From Flavobacterium covae (lineage in GTDB: Bacteria > Bacteroidota > Bacteroidia > Flavobacteriales > Flavobacteriaceae): a stretch of DNA of 64,000 bases. The stretch's first letter is position 1; each line of letters starts with the position of its first letter. The position numbers were made by a program, and so were the translations under genes. The notes beneath the pieces are model-generated. The model ran no database searches. It was not told the origin of the DNA and worked only from the letters and a program-made list of their open reading frames with translations. Below are positions 1 to 11,453 of this stretch, piece after piece. The stretch is taken from contig CP067379.1 of assembly GCA_019565575.1 (NCBI GenBank), forward strand, positions 2,542,001-2,606,000. The letters are read 5' to 3'.

Positions 1-548
1 TTTTATTTTTTTAAAATTAATGACAGAAGAATACTCGTGACTAGCAAGATTAATCAAAATATCGTTATTTTCTAATTCCTGATTTAAACTATCTGTTAAG
101 GTTTCTTTCCAATATTCATAAAGATTTTTTTTATTACCTATAGCTAACTTTGTTCCCATTTCTAAACGATAAGGTTGAATGAGATCTAATGGTTTTAATA
201 AGCCGTATTGTCCAGAAAGTATACGGAGTTTACTTTGTAATTGATCTATTTTTTGTTCTGATATACTATAGGCATCTAATCCTTGGTAGACATCTCCGTT
301 AAAAGCATACACTGCGGGACGAGCATTTTTAGGCGTAAAGGGAATTTTAAATTCTTGATTTCTTTGCCAATTTAATTCGCCTAGTGCAGGTGATATTTTC
401 ATTAGATTAGATAAATCATTTGGTGTTAATTGTTTTAATACTTTAATTATTTCTTCTGACTTATTTAAAAAAGAGGGTTGTGTAAATTGATCAATAGGTA
501 ATTTTTTTCAAAATCTAAAGATTTTGCAGGAGATATAATAATTTTCAT
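1..548 (-). CDS. yaaA: Peroxide stress protein YaaA (partial, apparent frameshift)
   Basis: The protein starts MKIIISPAKSLDFE, the hallmark N-terminus of the YaaA/DUF328 family, which limits free iron during peroxide stress. In the restored frame it continues with TQPSFLNKSEEI and FNGDVYQGLDAYS, then LRILSGQYGLLKPLDLIQPY, all typical of the family. The 3' end runs off the left edge of the window. The frame breaks near position 510 in a run of seven T (plus strand), and one more base restores it. The start is the only ATG before the conserved N-terminus. It is transcribed divergently from asd. The family call is firm; whether the frameshift is real is doubtful. Confidence 0.85.
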
Positions 549-753
549 TATGTTTTTATTTAATGCCTTGATTACAAAAATACTTCGAAATATATTCAAT
601 AAGCAATTCTTATAATTGTTTTTTTCTATTTTTTTATAGTAGATTTAATCAGGTATTTTTATTTTCAAAATTTGAAAAAAATGTAAATGCAAGAATATGC
701 TATTTATCTTTTTTAATGTTAAGAATTTCTTATAAAATAAGAGTTCTAAATAG

Positions 754-780
754 TTTGAAAATAAATATTATGTACATTTG
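754..780 (+). promoter_or_regulatory. Candidate Bacteroidota-type promoter for asd
   Basis: TTTG at 754-757 and TACATTTG at 773-780 match the -33/-7 elements of Flavobacterium promoters (TTG and TAnnTTTG). The 15-nt gap is shorter than usual. The site ends 29 nt before the asd start codon. Confidence 0.45.
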
Positions 781-809
781 TTCTGCAAAAATTAAACATA
801 CACAAGACA

Positions 810-1799
810 ATGAAAATAGCTGTTGTAGGTGCTACCGGTATGGTAGGAGAGGTAATGCTACAAGTTTTAGCAGAACGTAATTTTCCAATCACAGAATTAA
901 TTCCTGTGGCTTCTGAAAAATCAATTGGAAAAGATATAGAATTTAAGGGAAAATTGTATAAAGTAGTAGGTATGCAAACAGCGGTTGAAATGAAACCCGA
1001 AATTGCTATTTTTTCTGCAGGTGGAGAAACTTCTAAAGAATGGGCACCTCAGTTTGCAGCGGTTGGAACAACAGTTATTGATAATTCATCTGCTTGGCGT
1101 ATGGATCCTACAAAAAAGTTAATAGTTCCTGAAATTAATGCAGCTATTCTTACCAAGGAAGATAAGATTATTGCTAATCCTAATTGTTCGACTATTCAAA
1201 TGGTAATGGTACTGTCTCCTTTACATAAAAAATATGATATAAAACGTGTTATTGTTTCTACTTATCAGTCTATTACAGGGACGGGGGTTAAAGCGGTAAG
1301 ACAATTAGAAAATGAATATGCTGGAATAAAAGAAGAAATGGCTTACAAATATCCAATTCATCGTAATCTAATCCCGCAATGTGATGTTTTCGAGGAAAAT
1401 GGTTATACGAAAGAAGAAATGAAATTAGTTCGTGAAACTCAAAAGATACTAGAAGACAAAACAATTGCTGTTACAGCTACTGCTGTAAGGGTTCCTGTAG
1501 TAGGAGGACATAGTGAAGCTGTAAACGTTGAATTTAAAAAAGATTTTGAAGTTTCAGAGGTTCGCGCTATTCTACACGAAATGTCAGGGGTAACTGTACA
1601 AGATAATATAGATACTTTTACGTTTCCAATGCCTTTGTATGCAGAAGGTAAAAATGATGTTTTTGTAGGAAGAATTCGTCGTGATGAAAGTCAGCCCAAT
1701 ACCCTTAATTTATGGATTGTAGCTGATAATTTAAGAAAAGGTGCAGCTACTAATGCAGTGCAAATAGCAGAATATTTAGTAACTAATAAATTAGTATAA
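810..1799 (+). CDS. asd: Aspartate-semialdehyde dehydrogenase
   Basis: This enzyme reduces aspartyl phosphate to aspartate semialdehyde with NADPH, the branch point for lysine, diaminopimelate, threonine and methionine. The 329-aa length is normal. The N-terminal VGATGMVGEVM is the NADPH-binding loop. The catalytic cysteine is C126 in NPNCSTIQ, and the conserved histidine is H234 in VVGGHSEAV. The reading frame is intact. The ATG at 810 gives the Rossmann strand its normal position at the very N-terminus. The gene stands alone, facing the membrane gene at 1931 across a hairpin. Confidence 0.96.
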   Translation: MKIAVVGATGMVGEVMLQVLAERNFPITELIPVASEKSIGKDIEFKGKLYKVVGMQTAVEMKPEIAIFSAGGETSKEWAPQFAAVGTTVIDNSSAWRMDPTKKLIVPEINAAILTKEDKIIANPNCSTIQMVMVLSPLHKKYDIKRVIVSTYQSITGTGVKAVRQLENEYAGIKEEMAYKYPIHRNLIPQCDVFEENGYTKEEMKLVRETQKILEDKTIAVTATAVRVPVVGGHSEAVNVEFKKDFEVSEVRAILHEMSGVTVQDNIDTFTFPMPLYAEGKNDVFVGRIRRDESQPNTLNLWIVADNLRKGAATNAVQIAEYLVTNKLV

Positions 1800-1825
1800 T
1801 ATTTTGTTGCTATTTTTAAATAAAT

Positions 1826-1864
1826 ATATCTAGGAGGTCTCTAAAAATTAAGCTTCCTAGATAT
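1826..1864. terminator. Hairpin between convergent asd and the 1931 gene
   Basis: ATATCTAGGA at 1826-1835 pairs perfectly with TCCTAGATAT at 1855-1864 around a 19-nt loop. It lies between convergent genes and could end transcription from both sides. The U-tract is weak on the plus strand. Confidence 0.5.
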
Positions 1865-1930
1865 TTAAAATAAGGAAGTCATAAACTAAATTTAAACTAT
1901 CTTTTTGGAAATTAATTCCATAAAACTTTG

Positions 1931-2572
1931 TTAGCTTATCTTTTCTAATTCAAGGTAATTTCTCTTTAGTTTACGCAATAATCTGCCGTATAAGAAATTA
2001 TAGATTAATAAAAAGATCGCAATCATTAAGCCCGTTAATAAAATAGATATCAAAATAGAAATTATTAAAATAGTATATTCACTTACTTGATTTTCCGAAT
2101 ATTTGAATTCATCTGATATACCTATATATACACCATACCCAAATAGATAAGAATGTATTATAGCAAAAAGACTGAGGTTAAAAACAATATATCTTTTAAC
2201 AATTTGTCTAACAATAAAAATATTTTTCATTAATTGTTTTGTAGAGTTGAGTACTTCTATTTTTTTATATGATATATAAAAATTATAGATGAAATACAGT
2301 ATAATCACATAAGAAATACCAGTGATAATATTTAAATAAATTTCAGGTAGATGTATTTTTTCTAAAAAAAGATCTTCTTTACTGTTTTTATTTAAAGAAA
2401 ATGAAAAACTTAATATAATACCTAATAAAAACTCAATAACACTGATAATAAAAATCCATTTGACTGCTGATGATGAATTTTTATGTAACATAGCATAAAT
2501 ATTTTCTTCGGTCATTTTTGGAAAATTATTAGTATTATTCCAATTTTTCTTTAATAAATCCAATTCTTCCAT
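1931..2572 (-). CDS. Membrane protein paired with an ECF sigma factor
   Basis: A 213-aa protein with a soluble N-terminus of about 35 residues (MEELDLLKKNWNN) followed by four hydrophobic segments, at roughly residues 37-60, 78-102, 128-150 and 165-195. It starts 14 nt after the stop of the sigma factor, so the two are very likely co-transcribed. In flavobacteria, genes in this position often encode an anti-sigma or sigma-linked membrane protein. I see no zinc-binding anti-sigma motif, so the anti-sigma role is inference from position only. Confidence 0.6.
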   Translation of the reverse strand: MEELDLLKKNWNNTNNFPKMTEENIYAMLHKNSSSAVKWIFIISVIEFLLGIILSFSFSLNKNSKEDLFLEKIHLPEIYLNIITGISYVIILYFIYNFYISYKKIEVLNSTKQLMKNIFIVRQIVKRYIVFNLSLFAIIHSYLFGYGVYIGISDEFKYSENQVSEYTILIISILISILLTGLMIAIFLLIYNFLYGRLLRKLKRNYLELEKIS

Positions 2573-2586
2573 TTTTCCTTCTATCG

Positions 2587-3090
2587 TTACGGATTAATTA
2601 TTTGTTTTAACTTTGTTTTGATACGATTCATTTTTACTCTTGCATTTACTTCGCTTATACCTAGCGTTTCAGAAATTTCATTATAGTCTTTGTCCTCTAA
2701 ATACATGAATACAAGTGCTTTTTCTATGTCACTAAGTTGATATACAGCCTTGTAGAGTAATTTTAGATTTTCTTCTTCTTGGTAATTATATTCTTCTTGT
2801 AATACAAAATGCCTACTTGTTTCAAATTCAATTGTATGAATTGATTTAGAAGATTTTCTATATAAAGTAATAGCGGTATTAAGAGCTACTCGATAAGCCC
2901 AAGTTGAAAATTTAGAATCGCCTCTAAACTGAGGATAAGCTTTCCATAATTGGATTGTAATTTCTTGAAATAAATCGTTGTGTTCTTCTTCATTTTGGGT
3001 ATAAAGTCTACAAATTTTGTGAACCAAATTTTGGTTATTTTTTAGTTGATTCACAAATGATTTTTCTAATTCAGTATTCATACTCCCCAT
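2587..3090 (-). CDS. ECF-type RNA polymerase sigma factor
   Basis: A sigma-70 family protein of the extracytoplasmic-function type, 167 aa. Region 2 is visible as DLFQEITIQLWKAYPQF with the following FSTWAYRVALNTAI (roughly residues 39-75). Region 4 with its helix-turn-helix is YNEISETLGISEVNARVKM near the C-terminus. Such factors redirect RNA polymerase in response to envelope or other stress. The start is ATG at 3090 or the ATG at 3081 (MNTELEK); the second looks more natural. The downstream membrane gene is a probable regulator. The target genes cannot be read from the window. Confidence 0.9.
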   Translation of the reverse strand: MGSMNTELEKSFVNQLKNNQNLVHKICRLYTQNEEEHNDLFQEITIQLWKAYPQFRGDSKFSTWAYRVALNTAITLYRKSSKSIHTIEFETSRHFVLQEEYNYQEEENLKLLYKAVYQLSDIEKALVFMYLEDKDYNEISETLGISEVNARVKMNRIKTKLKQIINP

Positions 3091-3392
3091 TAGTTGGTAG
3101 TTTTTATGAATTGTTACAGTTTTAGAGTATGTTTTTTTTGATTATTTTGTAACTGATTGTATTTGATTAATTTATGTGTTTTGGGGTTTAATGATTACCA
3201 TTGTAAAGTCATTTTTTTATTAATATATAAAATTGGAATTAATATTGAGTTTGTTTTAACTCAGATTATACATTGGATTTTTTGGTGAGGAAGAAAAAGG
3301 AGAAAAATGATGATAGACGGAAATTTTTTATTGTAGAATTTTAGGATATACGATTTATATAAGTGTACATAAATATTGTGATATAAAAATAA
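3091..3392. other. Intergenic stretch upstream of the sigma factor
   Basis: AT-rich DNA between the sigma-factor start and the terminator of the large surface-protein gene. It must hold the sigma-factor promoter, but I do not see a clear TAnnTTTG site. A short minus-strand open frame here (3261-3443) has no recognisable features and overlaps the terminator, so it is not called. Confidence 0.4.
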
Positions 3393-3423
3393 AACCCTCA
3401 CAAATTTTTTACTTATGAGGGTT
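3380..3423 (-). terminator. Rho-independent terminator of the first T9SS surface gene
   Basis: On the minus strand AACCCTCA (3423-3416) pairs with TGAGGGTT (3400-3393), and a T-rich tail follows. It lies 28 nt past the stop codon of the gene ending at 3451. Confidence 0.75.
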
Positions 3424-3450
3424 AGAAAGATTGTTATTTTCAATGTTTAT

Positions 3451-6400
3451 TTATCTTTTAATAGAAAAATGACCTTTACTAATTCTACCGTCTTTTAATT
3501 GAGTTGTAAACCAATAGTCATCTGCTGGAAGAGGTTTGCCTAAATAAGTGCCATCCCATCCAGACTGTGAAGGAGAAATTTCTTTTAATAATTTTCCAAA
3601 ACGGTCAAAGATTAAAATTTTGGCATCAGAATTAAATATAGAATCAGCTCCTATTACATTCCAGTAATCATTGTATCCATCACCATTTGGAGTAAAAAAG
3701 GCAGGAAAACCTAAAATAGAAAATGAAACTTCTAATGTTTTGCAACCATTTAAATCAATAACATATATTTTGTGTACGCCAGGTATTAAATTGTCAAAAT
3801 AACCTATTTTTTGAGTAGGAGCATTTATATGATCTAATGCAAAAACATATTTGCCATTACCAGACACATTTATACTAACAGAGTTATTATCAACTAAATC
3901 TTGAATAATAAGATTATTGTTAAGTATAGCTGTATTAGATTCTGTTACATTGATAGTTCTTTCTCTAAAACAAGCAGATGGTGTTTTATTAATGACTTTT
4001 ACTTTATAAGTACCTATTTGATTTACAGAAATAGATTCTGTATTAAAAGGAATTGTAACGCCATCTTTTGACCATTCGTAAGAAAAATTTTGATGATCAC
4101 TTCCTATTGGAAGTCCAGATTGTAAAGTAATATTAAAATCAGGGTCGTCAGTACACATGTGGGTGTTTGATAAGCCTGAAATGTTAGTGTCAATATTTGG
4201 TTTAGCTTCTACTTTTAATTCGAATTGTAGAGGTATTCCTAAACAAGCTTTTGTTATTTTATTTTCTACTCGAACCCATATTTTATCGCCTCCTTTATTT
4301 GTATTTCTAAAGTTAGTAAAATTATTTTTATCAATAGCTAATGATTTACCATTTGAAAATTGTTGATAATAGTCATTTTCATTTCTGTAAAAATATACTT
4401 CTATATCAGGATTATTAAATTGTGATATTATACCATTATAATTTTTAGATAAATCAAATGTTGTTATTCCGTCATAATCATCATGATTTGCATCTACATA
4501 ATCATCACAAGTTATGATGATATCTTCAGGTATAAGAAAAGAGGCTTGTGCTGTTGATACATAAATTTCAAAAGGAATTACACTAAAACAATTGTTGGAA
4601 TTGAGTACTCTAGCCCAAATAATTTCTAATGATTGTGCTTGATTTGTGTAAGTTTCGTGATTTTTTATTTGGTCATTTGCGTTGTTTGTAATTGCGCCTG
4701 CTTGTGTATGGAAGTAACTAAAAGTTTCATTAGCATAATTATCAGAAATTAAACTTTGAACTTTATCTAAATTAAATAGAGCAAGACCATTTGTTGAGTT
4801 AGTACATTGAATTAATCTTTGATTGCTTTTTAATATTGGAAGAGGATATATGATTAATCCTATATTATTAGAAAAAGAATCACACGCATTGCCTAAACGA
4901 TTTAATTTAACTCTAAATAAATGATTTGTCATTGCGTTAGATAAATTTTTTATTTCTAGTTCAGGAGTATTAACCCCAGAATAATTACTTGTATTTGATA
5001 AATTATTCCAATTAACACCATTATCGGTAGAGATTTGCCATTGAAAAGTATCAGCGTTTGATGTTAAAGAAATCTTAGTTTTTTCTAAAAGACATCCTTT
5101 ACCTGGTTTTGGCTGATCTGTTATATTTATAGGAGCAGATTGTAAGTAAATCGTATTGGGTTTTGTATATCCTATAAAGCCTATAACTTTTCCTTTGTTA
5201 TCTACTTGTGGAGGAGTGATATTACCTAATATGCCATCTGTATTAGCATCAATAAATCCAGCCTCTTTTACATCAAAACATAAATCATTATCAGCGTCTA
5301 AGTCACGATAGTTACTCATTCCATCGTTATCAAAATCTATTTCTTTTTCTTCGGAATCTAAGATTCCATCGTTATCCGAATCTAAATCAAGATAATCAGG
5401 AACACCATCTTTATCGTTATCAACTGGTATTAATCCAGGTTCAAAAGCATTGTCTAATCCATTATGGTTAGTATCCGTATTAGATATAGCTATTGGGGTA
5501 TTATTTTGCGCTTCTATACGATCATTTATACCATCATTATCACTATCTATATCTTCTTTATCAGGAATTGTGTCACCATCAGAATCTTTGGAAACACAAG
5601 AGGTCTCTAAATTTAAACTGGATTTGGCTGAAACTGAATCAGATAAATTTTTATGTTTGATTTTTAATATATTAATATTTTTTCCTGCTATTTTAAAAGT
5701 TCCTGAGCCTGATTGTAAAGGTGTAGTACTATTGCGTCTAAAACGAATTTCAAAAGAAGAAAATTGTTTTACGCCATTTTCAAAAATTCCATCAAAGTTG
5801 GTATCAATTAAAATTTGATTATCTGGATTTAAAACAGTTAAAGTTCTGTTAATATCACTGTTGATTATATATTCTGTATCTCCATTTAGAGATTCGCTCA
5901 CTTGAATATTGTTGGGGTATTTTAATTCAATACTCGTAGGTTGATCAAATTGTATTTGATACGTTACACTATTTTGTTTTCCTTTTTGAACTTCCAGTTA
6001 TGATAGTGCCATTTGCATTACCTATTAATGGTGTAGTGGTTCTATTGCCATCAATAATTGTTTGAGTAATGTAATTTGTTGAACTAAAAGGAATAACACC
6101 AGTGTTAAGGTTTGTGTTGATAGCTTGATTTCCGTAAGATTCTGTACAATTTAAAATACCATCATTATCTAAATCAATATCAATGTTGTCGTTAATTAAA
6201 CCATTATTGTTATCAGGACAATTACTAACAGGAATATTATCAGATTCTAATGGAGAAAAAATACCACAAGTAGAGATACTTGCTTTTACTTTATAATATC
6301 CAGGTTTAGTTGGTATATAAGTATTTGTGTTAGCGCCTAAAATAGGCCCGTCTTGATCATACCATTGGAAAGTATCAAACGAAGAGGCAGTGCTTATTGC

Positions 6401-7903
6401 TAGTTTAATATTTGGAATACAATTATCAGCGGATAAAGATACTTTTTCTAAAGCAATTTCGGGTTTGAAGGTAAAACCAGAATAATATCCTCCAAATGTA
6501 GCGGCTCCATTATTACCATAAGCAGCTATATATAACTCGTCTGTTGAAAAAACAGCTAGATTGCCTGTTAAGTTTTTTATTGTGTAGGTAACATAATTTG
6601 TATTACCATTAACAGGATTAGGACCTGATATTTCCTTACTAGGGAGATTTTTTAGGTCATAATCAATACCATTTATATTAAAGGTTAAAATTGCACCTGC
6701 TTTGGTTACTATTGTAATCCGACCATTAAACTGATAATTGCCAAGGTTATCAATAAATGGAATATTATTTATATTATCTGGGGTTTGACAACTTAATGGG
6801 GGAACAAAGAACATTTCTTGATTAGCAAAATCTTTACTACTATTATCATTATATTCTTTTAGAGAGCCTACAGATTGATAAGCGAAAAGGTTTTTGGTGG
6901 ATTTTACATATAGATTATTATTTAGTGAAAATTGAGAACCATCTATTGTTACATATTCTCCTGAATTTAAAATATAATCAGCAGTATTGCTACCATTTAA
7001 ATAAATTTGAGTATCATCTTTATGTGCAATTAATAATATCCTTTCGGCAAGATCCCATCCGTCACTTTTTATAAATATATATTCTGTAGGATTAGGTGTT
7101 GTTCCATTAATAATTTCAGGTGCAATTTTATTAATTGTTTCAGCTGATACAATTTGGTCAAAGCCCATATCTAAGTTTTGAGAATCTCCGTTAGAACCCG
7201 CAAATGAGCCACTATTGACTGTAATGGGTTTATCGGCTGATATTAATGCACCTATAAGAGCATTGCGAGGTTGAAAACTAGATCCTTTTAGGGCAATAAC
7301 AAAACTTTCACCATTATTTAAAATTATGTCACTGGGAGTGTTTCCTTCGTTATTATTAATTAATCTTGTATTAGGTTTTATGTTGCTAAATTTAATTCGA
7401 GTATTATTTTCAGTAGCAAGAATCGAAGCAAATGTATAATGAGAGTTATCATAAGTAGGTACATGATCGTTTAAAAATGCACCTAATCTAAATTCCTTAC
7501 CTAATGCAGCAATCCCTTTTGAAACGATAGAACTAGCATGATAACTGTTTTCTGATCGTATTCTTATAGAAACAGCCACTAAGTCTTGTGCTTCAATTAT
7601 ATAACCTTTATTTTTAAGAATGGTATGCGCAAAAGAAGAACTTACATGAGCTTGGGTATTATTACCATAACCTATTCTATGGATATAAGGTGAATTTCTT
7701 GTAACAGTTCCAGTTATAACGTTACCTCCTAATGCTGTAATGTTAAAACTAACAGGTGATGTACTCGGTGTTGAAATATACATATATTGTTCACCAGCAG
7801 TTATCTCGCCAGAAGAAACAGGGGGTAAATAATGCGTTTTGCTAAATTGAGCGACTACCGTAAATGTAAGTAATTGAAATAATATTAAAAATTTTGCCTT
7901 CAT
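3451..7903 (-). CDS. Giant T9SS type B surface protein with IgGFc-binding-like N-terminus
   Basis: A secreted protein of about 1,480 aa once one apparent frameshift near 5985 is repaired (one extra A). The start at 7903 gives a signal peptide MKAKFLILFQLLTFTVVAQ. The N-terminal part (residues about 25-480: MYISTPSTSPVSFNITALGG, then FVIALKGSSFQPRNALIGAL) resembles the IgGFc-binding domain found in adhesive surface proteins. The middle holds thrombospondin type 3-like calcium repeats (DSDGDTIPD, DIDSDNDGIND, DLDSDNDGILD) and Ig/PKD-like segments. The last 80 residues (FFTPNGDGYNDYWNV, then WDGTYLGKPLPADDYW and GHFSIKR) are the T9SS type B (gliding-associated, CHU_C) sorting domain. It probably acts at the cell surface in adhesion. 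A second protein of the same type follows upstream. Confidence 0.85.
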
Positions 7904-7937
7904 TGAGATTGAATAAAAAACCCACAAAGCTAATTAT

Positions 7938-10216
7938 TTATCGTTTAAGGCTAAAATGATTTTTAATAGTTTTATTGTTATAAAACTTAATACTAAACCA
8001 ATAATCGTCTGCTGGTAAATTATTTCCTAAATAAGTCCCATCCCATGATTGGTTAGAATTTAATTGTTTTAATAGTTTACCATAACGATCAAAAATTTCT
8101 ATTTTTTCAATAGTATTTCTAAAATTAGAATCTTTTATATACCATGTATCGTTGTATCCATCATAATTAGGAGTAAAAGATTTAGGATAATCTAACAAAT
8201 AAACTGTTTGATAAGGTGTTGGTTCACATCCATTTTTATCCCTAATTGAAATATGATATTCTCCTTGTTCAAGATTAGTAAATAAATTAGAGTTTTGATA
8301 TTTAACTCCGTCTATAGAAAATTCATAATCACCACCATTAGAAGTATAAAAAATTTCTAATGAATTGGTGTTAGAAAATTCAGTAATTACTGTATTTATA
8401 TTAGTAGCAGGTGCTGACTCTTGAACAAAGTATTTTTTTAAAGCTTTGCACCCTTGAGAATCTATTATTTCAACTGTGTAGATCCCTTTTTGATGTATAA
8501 TAATGCTATTGGTGTTTTCTAGTGTATTCCAAAGGTAATGTGTGAAATTTTTAGGGGCTTCAATTGTTAATGCTTCTCCTTTACAAATTATAAGATGACT
8601 ATCTTTTACAATATCTGGATTGATATAATTTACTTTTAAAGTTATTTCAATAATGTTGTGACATGAATTATTTTGATCTATTCGAGCATAAATTTTTTGT
8701 TCATTTTTTATTGTATTATTAAAAGTATTCGTCAGAGGTAAAAGTTTTTTTCAGCATCACTTGCGCTTTTGTAAAAACTTATTTTTGTATAGTTCGTAAG
8801 AGGTAAAATAATGTTATCAATTAGCTCTTGATCTAGAATAAAATTAGTAAAACCATCTATTTTTTCGTCATGATCACATTTAGTATAACTTTTATTAATA
8901 GGGCTAATGGTGGAAAGCTGAAGATTTACAGTTGTTTCATTTGAACAATAGCCATTACTTACTTTAGCAAAAATAGTTTTGGGAGAAGACAGATAACGTG
9001 TTGGATCATTGATAGGTGTTCCATTTAAATTTTCAGAAAAAACAACTTTATAATTAGGATTGTTAAGAGTTAATGCTTGATGCAATTTTGTTAAATCATA
9101 ATATCCTTTACCATCTTTATCAAAATCACATTCTATTAAATTTTGAGGTGTTAAAGAAGGAATATTTATAAATTGCACAGTAACATTTCCTTTAGAAACA
9201 CAAGTTCCATTAATAAGTACTTCAACTCGATATTCAACTTCATTAGTATTCGCATTATCTGTAATTAGGTATTTGGGAGTATGGATTCCAGTATTTATAT
9301 TATTTTTATACCAAGTATAAGTATTGTTAGTTCCATATTGCAATGCGTCTAATTCTACCATTTCTCCTGCGCAATAAGGATTTTGAGAAGTTATAGTATG
9401 ATTATTTCCTAAAAAAGTTTCGCTTTGAAAAGTACCTCCTCCCAAAAAAATAGCCGAATCATATTTTTCATTGCCTTGATCAGCAATTACTAGTTTAATA
9501 TGATAAGAGTTGCCCGCTATAACATTAGATTGAGCTTTTAAAACTTTAGTTTGACCATTAAACGCAATAGGGGAATCAAATCCATTAAACCTGTCGAAAT
9601 ATTCTTCATTACTTTTAGGGCAAATTGTTCCAGAACCTCTAATATTTTGCACTGTTACAGGGGTATTTGTCCCAGGTACTAAAGCAATATTTTGATAACT
9701 TTGATTACTGTTATTAGGTTTTATTAAAAAGGCAAATCCATCCGTATAACCACATTGATTAGGAGATGGGTTTGCAAGATATTGTTCTGAAGCAAAAATA
9801 TAATCAAAAGAAATTTTGTTGGTAAAAGGAATATAATCAAACTCTAATATAGAAGCATTGTATGTGTTACTTATACCCAGTGCTTGCATTAAATCATTGT
9901 CTCCTTGCCAAAGTATAGCCCCATCAGATAAGTTACCTACATTAGGACCTACAGTATTTACAACTTTTCCTGTACTCAAAATAATACCATTTTGTAAAGG
10001 AAAAGAACTGTTATTATTATCAAAATAAGCAATACTTGGATTTCCATAATTTTCGCCACCATGTATGGAAACATTAGATATATTACCACAAGTTACGCCC
10101 CCTAAAAAAATAGTCACTAAATCATTAGCAGTATACTGATCATTTACATTTATGTATTGTGAATGAGAATTTAATATTACAAAAAATAGAAGAATTTTTA
10201 AAAGATATTTTTTCAT
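7938..10216 (-). CDS. T9SS type B surface protein with choice-of-anchor L domain
   Basis: A secreted protein of about 759 aa after repairing one apparent frameshift near 8746 (one A missing in a run). The start at 10216 gives the signal peptide MKKYLLKILLFFVILNSHSQ. Residues about 25-240 carry a choice-of-anchor L type domain (ILEFDYIPFTNKISFDYIFA, GYTDGFAFLIKP, YDSAIFLGGGTF). Ig-like segments follow. The C-terminus is a T9SS type B sorting domain (SFTPNYDGYNDTW, DGTYLGNNLPADDYWFS, KNHFSLKR) almost identical in layout to that of the neighbour ending at 3451. Export across the outer membrane by T9SS is inferred from this tail. The ligand is unknown. Confidence 0.85.
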
Positions 10217-10517
10217 GAAGCTAATATACTTTAAACTTTGTAAAAATCTATAAATAGAAATTTTTATAAATAAAAAGAAATTCATAGCGATCAATAGCTT
10301 AATTAATGATTTTGAAAAATAATATCAATTTGAAAACTTTTGTTGAATACCAAATAAGAACTTTAAATAAAATGTTTTGAGAAAAAGTAAAAAAATAAAA
10401 CTTAAATTAACTGTTTGAAAATAAATGATTTGGATAGATGCGTTGTTTTGATTTAGAAAGGAAAGATGAATTTTTAATTTATTTTTTGCTAAAATTAGAT
10501 TATTTTTAGCCTCTTTA

Positions 10518-11387
10518 ATGCAGATTAATATGATTTCAGAAAAACAGTTTCAAGAGGAACTTATAGATATAATAGCTAAAGGAGTAAAGGAAGATATAGG
10601 ACCGGGTGATTATAGTTCTTTGGCGTGTATTCCTGTTTCCGAAGTTGGTAAAGCAAAGTTGTTGGTAAAAGATAAAGGCATTATTGCAGGAGTAGAGTTT
10701 GCCAAAATGATTTTTAATTACGTAGATCAAGATTTAGAGGTAGAAGTTTTAATTCAAGACGGAACTCCAGTTCAATTTGGGGATGTTGTTTTATATGTTT
10801 CAGGGAGTTCGCAATCCATCTTAAAAGCAGAACGATTAGTCCTTAACTCTATGCAGCGTATGAGTGCAATAGCTACAAAAACAAATTATTATGTACAGTT
10901 ATTAGAAGGAACTCAAACAAAAGTTTTAGACACCAGAAAAACTACTCCAGGTTTTAGAGCTTGTGAAAAATGGGCCGTAAAAATAGGAGGAGGTGAAAAT
11001 CATCGTTTTGCTCTTTATGATATGATTATGCTAAAAGATAACCATATTGATTTTGCGGGAGGTATTACTTCAGCAATAACTAAAACCAAAAAATACTTAT
11101 CAGATCATAATTTAGATTTAAAGATTATTGTAGAGGCTCGCAATCTGACCGAAATCGAAGAAATTTTACAAACAGAAGGAGTGTACCGCATCTTAATTGA
11201 TAATTTTAATTTTGAAGACACTCGTACTGCTGTTCAGATGATCGGAAATAAATGTTTAACAGAATCTTCAGGTAATATTAATGAAAAAACCATACGAGAA
11301 TATGCTAATTGTGGTGTAGATTATATTTCTTCGGGTGCCTTGACACACTCTGTTTATAATATGGACTTGTCTCTAAAAGCAGTCTGA
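10518..11387 (+). CDS. nadC: Nicotinate-nucleotide pyrophosphorylase (quinolinate phosphoribosyltransferase)
   Basis: It converts quinolinate and PRPP to nicotinate mononucleotide in de novo NAD synthesis. The 289-aa protein shows the family motifs VLDTRKTTPGFRACEKWAV, GGGENHRFALYDMIMLKDNH, VEARNLTEI and SSGALTHS. The start is either ATG 10518 or ATG 10530 (MISEKQF); the second matches usual NadC N-termini better. The frame is intact. A YihY-type membrane gene follows 66 nt downstream on the same strand. Confidence 0.95.
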   Translation: MQINMISEKQFQEELIDIIAKGVKEDIGPGDYSSLACIPVSEVGKAKLLVKDKGIIAGVEFAKMIFNYVDQDLEVEVLIQDGTPVQFGDVVLYVSGSSQSILKAERLVLNSMQRMSAIATKTNYYVQLLEGTQTKVLDTRKTTPGFRACEKWAVKIGGGENHRFALYDMIMLKDNHIDFAGGITSAITKTKKYLSDHNLDLKIIVEARNLTEIEEILQTEGVYRILIDNFNFEDTRTAVQMIGNKCLTESSGNINEKTIREYANCGVDYISSGALTHSVYNMDLSLKAV

Positions 11388-11453
11388 TTTTGTTTGATAA
11401 TTTGAAAATAAGCTAATTTCTGGTAAATGAGTAACTTCTCTGAAAAATAAAAA

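Noticed and set aside
3261..3443. 60-aa minus-strand open frame
   Set aside because: Low-complexity translation overlapping a terminator, with no neighbour or motif support.
5450..5818. 122-aa plus-strand open frame inside the large surface gene
   Set aside because: Antisense shadow of the calcium-repeat region of the real gene.
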